The notes below the pieces were generated by a model. It saw only the letters and a list, made by a program, of their open reading frames with translations. It ran no database searches and was not told the DNA's origin. Shown piece after piece: positions 61,531 through 64,000 of a stretch of 64,000 nucleotides of DNA. The DNA lies in assembly GCF_020707215.1 (NCBI RefSeq), contig NZ_JAJFET010000002.1, positions 186,001 to 250,000 on the forward strand, in the 5' to 3' direction. A program made the position numbers and the translations under genes. Position 1 is the stretch's first letter, and each line of letters starts with the position of its first letter. Source of the DNA: Sphingomonas sp. PL-96. Lineage in GTDB: Bacteria > Pseudomonadota > Alphaproteobacteria > Sphingomonadales > Sphingomonadaceae.

Positions 61531-62456
61531 GCCCGTTCCTCCACCAGGTCGACGAAGATGTCCTCAAGGCTCGACTTGGAGGTCTCCAGGTCCTTGAACG
61601 CGATGTGCCGGTCTGCAAGCGCACGCAGCAGCGACGGAATGCCCGTATCCTCCTCGGTGGCGTCGAAGACGTAGCGCAGGGTCTTGCCCTCGTTCACCAG
61701 GCTGAGCCGCCAGCGCTCCAACCCCTCGGGCACCGCGTCGATCGGATCGACCAGGCTCAGGTCGAGCTCGCGCTTGCCCAGCTTGTGCATCAGCGCCGAC
61801 TTGTCGTCGACCAGCAGCAACCTGCCCTTGTTGATGACGCCCACCCGGTCGGCCATTTCCTCGGCCTCCTCGATATAGTGGGTGGTGAGGATGATCGTCG
61901 TGCCGCGTTCGCGCAGGCGATGGACGAGCTGCCACATGTCGCGGCGCAGCGCCACGTCGACACCGGCGGTGGGTTCGTCGAGAAACAGGATCTCGGGCTC
62001 GTGGGCGAGTGCCTTGGCGATCAGCACGCGGCGCTTCATGCCGCCGGAAAGCTCCATGATCCGCGCGTTGCGCTTGTCCCACAGCGACAGGTCGCGCAGC
62101 ACCTGCTCGATATAGGCGCTATGGCCCGAGCGCCCGAACAGCCGCCGCGAGAAGGTAACGGTGGCGAGCACCGTTTCGAACATGTCGACCGATAGTTCCT
62201 GCGGGACCAGGCCGATGCGCGACCGGGCCGCCTTGTAGTCGGCGATCGCATCATGCCCCGCTACCCGGATCGTGCCGCTGGAGGGAGTCACGATGCCGCA
62301 GATGATGCTGATCAGCGTCGTCTTGCCGGCACCATTAGGGCCGAGGAGCGCGAAGATCTCTCCCTTGTTGATTGCAAGATCAACGCTGTGGAGCGCGGTG
62401 AACCCGCCCTTGTACGTCTTGGACACGCCCGTCACGGCGAGAATTGGTTCCGGCAT
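61527..62456 (-). CDS. ABC transporter ATP-binding protein (NodI/DrrA type)
   Basis: 309 residues: Walker [11 protein letters not shown]-loop LVPQELS, signature LSGGMKRR, Walker [13 protein letters not shown] and switch His in [14 protein letters not shown]-terminal extension of about 80 residues is typical of the DrrA/NodI group. Pairs with the permease directly downstream. Confidence 0.94.
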   Translation of the reverse strand: MPEPILAVTGVSKTYKGGFTALHSVDLAINKGEIFALLGPNGAGKTTLISIICGIVTPSSGTIRVAGHDAIADYKAARSRIGLVPQELSVDMFETVLATVTFSRRLFGRSGHSAYIEQVLRDLSLWDKRNARIMELSGGMKRRVLIAKALAHEPEILFLDEPTAGVDVALRRDMWQLVHRLRERGTTIILTTHYIEEAEEMADRVGVINKGRLLLVDDKSALMHKLGKRELDLSLVDPIDAVPEGLERWRLSLVNEGKTLRYVFDATEEDTGIPSLLRALADRHIAFKDLETSKSSLEDIFVDLVEERA

Positions 62457-62554
62457 GAGCCCCCCTTTGGTCGCGCGTAGATAGGAGAGCGAAGGGGCCG
62501 CTTAAAGCCGGGGGCCAAACTGGATGACTGCGTTGCGGCCGAACAACCGGAGGA

Positions 62555-63886
62555 TCAATCCGCGTCGTCGGGGGTGCGGCCGTGGCGGCGGGCGTCCCAC
62601 CATGCCATGCGTTCGCTGAGCCGCTTTTCAAAGCCGCGCTCGGTCGGCGCGTAGAAGTGCTGCGGCGGCAGTTCCTCGGGCCAATAGTTCGCGCCGGAAA
62701 AGCCGCCGTCGCTGTCATGGTCATAGGCATAGCCCTCGCCATAGCCGATCTCCTTCATCAGCTTGGTAGGGGCATTCAGGATGTTGTGCGGCGGCATCAG
62801 CGAGCCGGTCTCCTTGGCCAGTCGCCACGCCGCCTTTTGCGCCATGTAGGCAGCGTTCGATTTGGGCGCGGTGGCGCAATAGAGGCAGGCCTGCACGATC
62901 GCGAGCTCGCCTTCGGGCGAACCCAGATAGTCATAGGCATCCTTGGCGGCCAGGCACTGCACCAGCGCCTGCGGATCGGCGAGACCGATGTCCTCGCTCG
63001 CAAAGCGCGTGATCCGCCGCAGCACGTAGAGCGGTTCCTCACCGGCCGTCAGCATCCGCGCGAGATAGTAGAGCGCGGCCTGTGGATCCGACCCGCGCAG
63101 CGATTTGTGGAGCGCGGAGATGAGGTTGTAATGCCCCTCGCGATCCTTGTCGTAGATCGCCATGCGACGCTGGAGCAGCGCGGACAGGCTGGCGGGATCG
63201 AGCGGTGCGTCGAGCTGGATCGAGAACAGCGTCTCCGCCTGGTTGAGCAGGAAGCGCCCATCGCCATCGGCGCTTGCGACCAGCGCCGCGCGGGCATCCT
63301 CATCGAGGGGGAGCGGGCGGCCCTCGGCCTCCTCGGCACGCGCGAGCAGCGTTTCCAGCGCCTCTGCATCCAGGCGGCGCAGGATCAAGACCTGCGCGCG
63401 CGAAACCAGCGCGGCGTTCAGTTCGAACGACGGGTTCTCGGTGGTCGCCCCGACCAGCGTCACCGTGCCGTCCTCGACGTAGGGAAGGAAGCCGTCCTGC
63501 TGCGCGCGATTGAAGCGGTGGATCTCGTCCACGAACAACAGTGTGCGCCGGCCGAGCCGGGCATGGTCGCGCGCCTCGGCAAACACCTTCTTCAGGTCGG
63601 CAACACCCGAGAACACGGCCGAGATCGAGGCGAAGCGCAAGCCCACCGCGTCGGCGAGCAGCCGGGCGATCGTCGTCTTGCCGGTGCCCGGCGGTCCCCA
63701 CAGCACCATCGATGAGAGCTTGCCCGCGGCCACCATCCGGCCGATCGCGCCTTCCGGCCCGGTCAGGTGCGACTGCCCGACGACCTCGTCCAGGTGACGC
63801 GGGCGCAGCCGATCGGCGAGCGGGCCGTCCACGGCGGCGGCCGAGGACGGAGCGGGTGGATCAAAGGCGGCAAAGAGATCGGCCAT
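62555..63886 (-). CDS. rarA: Replication-associated recombination protein A RarA (MgsA)
   Basis: AAA+ ATPase of the clamp-loader-like group, acting at stalled forks. The 443-residue protein has PLADRLRPRHLDEVVGQSHL, Walker A GPPGTGKTT, Walker B LLFVDEIHRFN, the sensor segment GATTENPSFELNAALVSR, and the C-terminal RarA domain with LISALHKSLRGSDPQAALYYLARML. The ATG at 63886 gives the family start (ADLFAAFDPPAP). Confidence 0.96.
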   Translation of the reverse strand: MADLFAAFDPPAPSSAAAVDGPLADRLRPRHLDEVVGQSHLTGPEGAIGRMVAAGKLSSMVLWGPPGTGKTTIARLLADAVGLRFASISAVFSGVADLKKVFAEARDHARLGRRTLLFVDEIHRFNRAQQDGFLPYVEDGTVTLVGATTENPSFELNAALVSRAQVLILRRLDAEALETLLARAEEAEGRPLPLDEDARAALVASADGDGRFLLNQAETLFSIQLDAPLDPASLSALLQRRMAIYDKDREGHYNLISALHKSLRGSDPQAALYYLARMLTAGEEPLYVLRRITRFASEDIGLADPQALVQCLAAKDAYDYLGSPEGELAIVQACLYCATAPKSNAAYMAQKAAWRLAKETGSLMPPHNILNAPTKLMKEIGYGEGYAYDHDSDGGFSGANYWPEELPPQHFYAPTERGFEKRLSERMAWWDARRHGRTPDDAD

Positions 63887-63956
63887 GCCGCGGATATAGG
63901 CGCCGAAAACAAAATGCGCAGCATCGCGCCTCCTCCCCCTTGCGTGATGCAATCTG

Positions 63957-63966
63957 AGATATATCT
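63957..63966. promoter_or_regulatory. Palindromic AGATATATCT operator-like site
   Basis: A 10-base perfect palindrome lies about 30 bp before the start codon at the window end, next to TTTGCGCTATCG. AT-rich palindromes of this form stand upstream of PadR-type regulator genes in alphaproteobacteria, often controlling the gene itself; this attribution is inference because the gene is outside the window. Confidence 0.4.
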
Positions 63967-63997
63967 TTGCGCTATCGAAGAACGTACAGGAGCGACC

Positions 63998-64000
63998 ATG
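63998..64000 (+). CDS. Start codon of a gene running out of the window
   Basis: The last three bases are ATG preceded by AGGAGCGACC, a strong ribosome binding site at normal spacing. Only the start codon is visible. The palindrome upstream suggests a self-regulated transcription factor, but nothing of the protein can be seen. Confidence 0.5.

Overview
The window is high-GC chromosomal DNA from an alphaproteobacterium, most likely a sphingomonad (Sphingomonas or a close relative). The evidence is the gene order (rpsT-dnaA, ubiE-ubiB-coaBC-dut, rpmH-rnpA-yidD-yidC-engB, petABC), sphingan-like exopolysaccharide genes, a large TonB-dependent receptor of the kind expanded in sphingomonads and Caulobacter, and a long imperfect palindrome near 49.9-50.0 kb of a type scattered through sphingomonad genomes. 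No rRNA, prophage, transposase or CRISPR array was found. Two tRNA genes are present (Leu-CAA and Thr-TGT).

Layout. 0-6.5 kb: queuosine genes (queC end, queE), two small secreted proteins, lipB, two membrane proteins, hemF, a GNAT enzyme and trmL. 6.7-10 kb: the cytochrome bc1 operon petABC with apt, whose start codon overlaps the petC stop. 11.4-12 kb: a lone gene for a shortened Cas5d (type I-C Cascade subunit) homologue with no other cas gene or array nearby, preceded by about 440 bp of unexplained DNA. 12-25.6 kb: a polysaccharide and signalling region. It holds UDP-glucuronate 4-epimerase and UDP-glucose dehydrogenase, a 20-codon Phe-rich ORF followed by a terminator upstream of them, a CtrA-type box, an EAL phosphodiesterase, a TPR histidine kinase, a single-domain response regulator, rpsU, an FKBP, a priming sugar transferase, wecB/wecC and galU. 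Together these would make and control nucleotide sugars (UDP-Glc, UDP-GlcA, UDP-GalA, UDP-ManNAcA) for surface polysaccharide.

25.6-27.3 kb: four small unknown same-strand ORFs separated by degenerate repeats. 27.4-34.7 kb: a tightly overlapped leftward operon ubiE-ubiB-membrane protein-coaBC-lipoprotein-dut-small protein-moeB-like-dsrE-like. It is divergent from mutM, rpsT and dnaA. The dnaA leader carries three direct repeats with 11-bp spacing and a perfect 10-bp hairpin beside the ribosome binding site. 37.8-50 kb: an HxlR regulator with a PRISE-type reductase, secB-murJ-trpS, tim44-mltA-smr, a GGDEF-EAL protein with a damaged EAL site, dapE, a cupin, a GST and exoD.

50-55 kb: engB-yidC-yidD-rnpA-rpmH, where rnpA appears to start upstream of rpmH so that rpmH lies inside it, then comM. 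55-64 kb: the tRNAs, a hexapeptide acetyltransferase, a DUF429-like protein, the TonB receptor, an exonuclease III family enzyme, an ABC-2 exporter pair and rarA. The window ends on the start codon of another gene preceded by a palindromic operator-like site.

The observations most worth following up are the orphan Cas5d homologue, the peptide-plus-terminator leader upstream of ugd with the adjacent CtrA box, the nested rnpA/rpmH arrangement, the dnaA leader, and the small-ORF/repeat tract.
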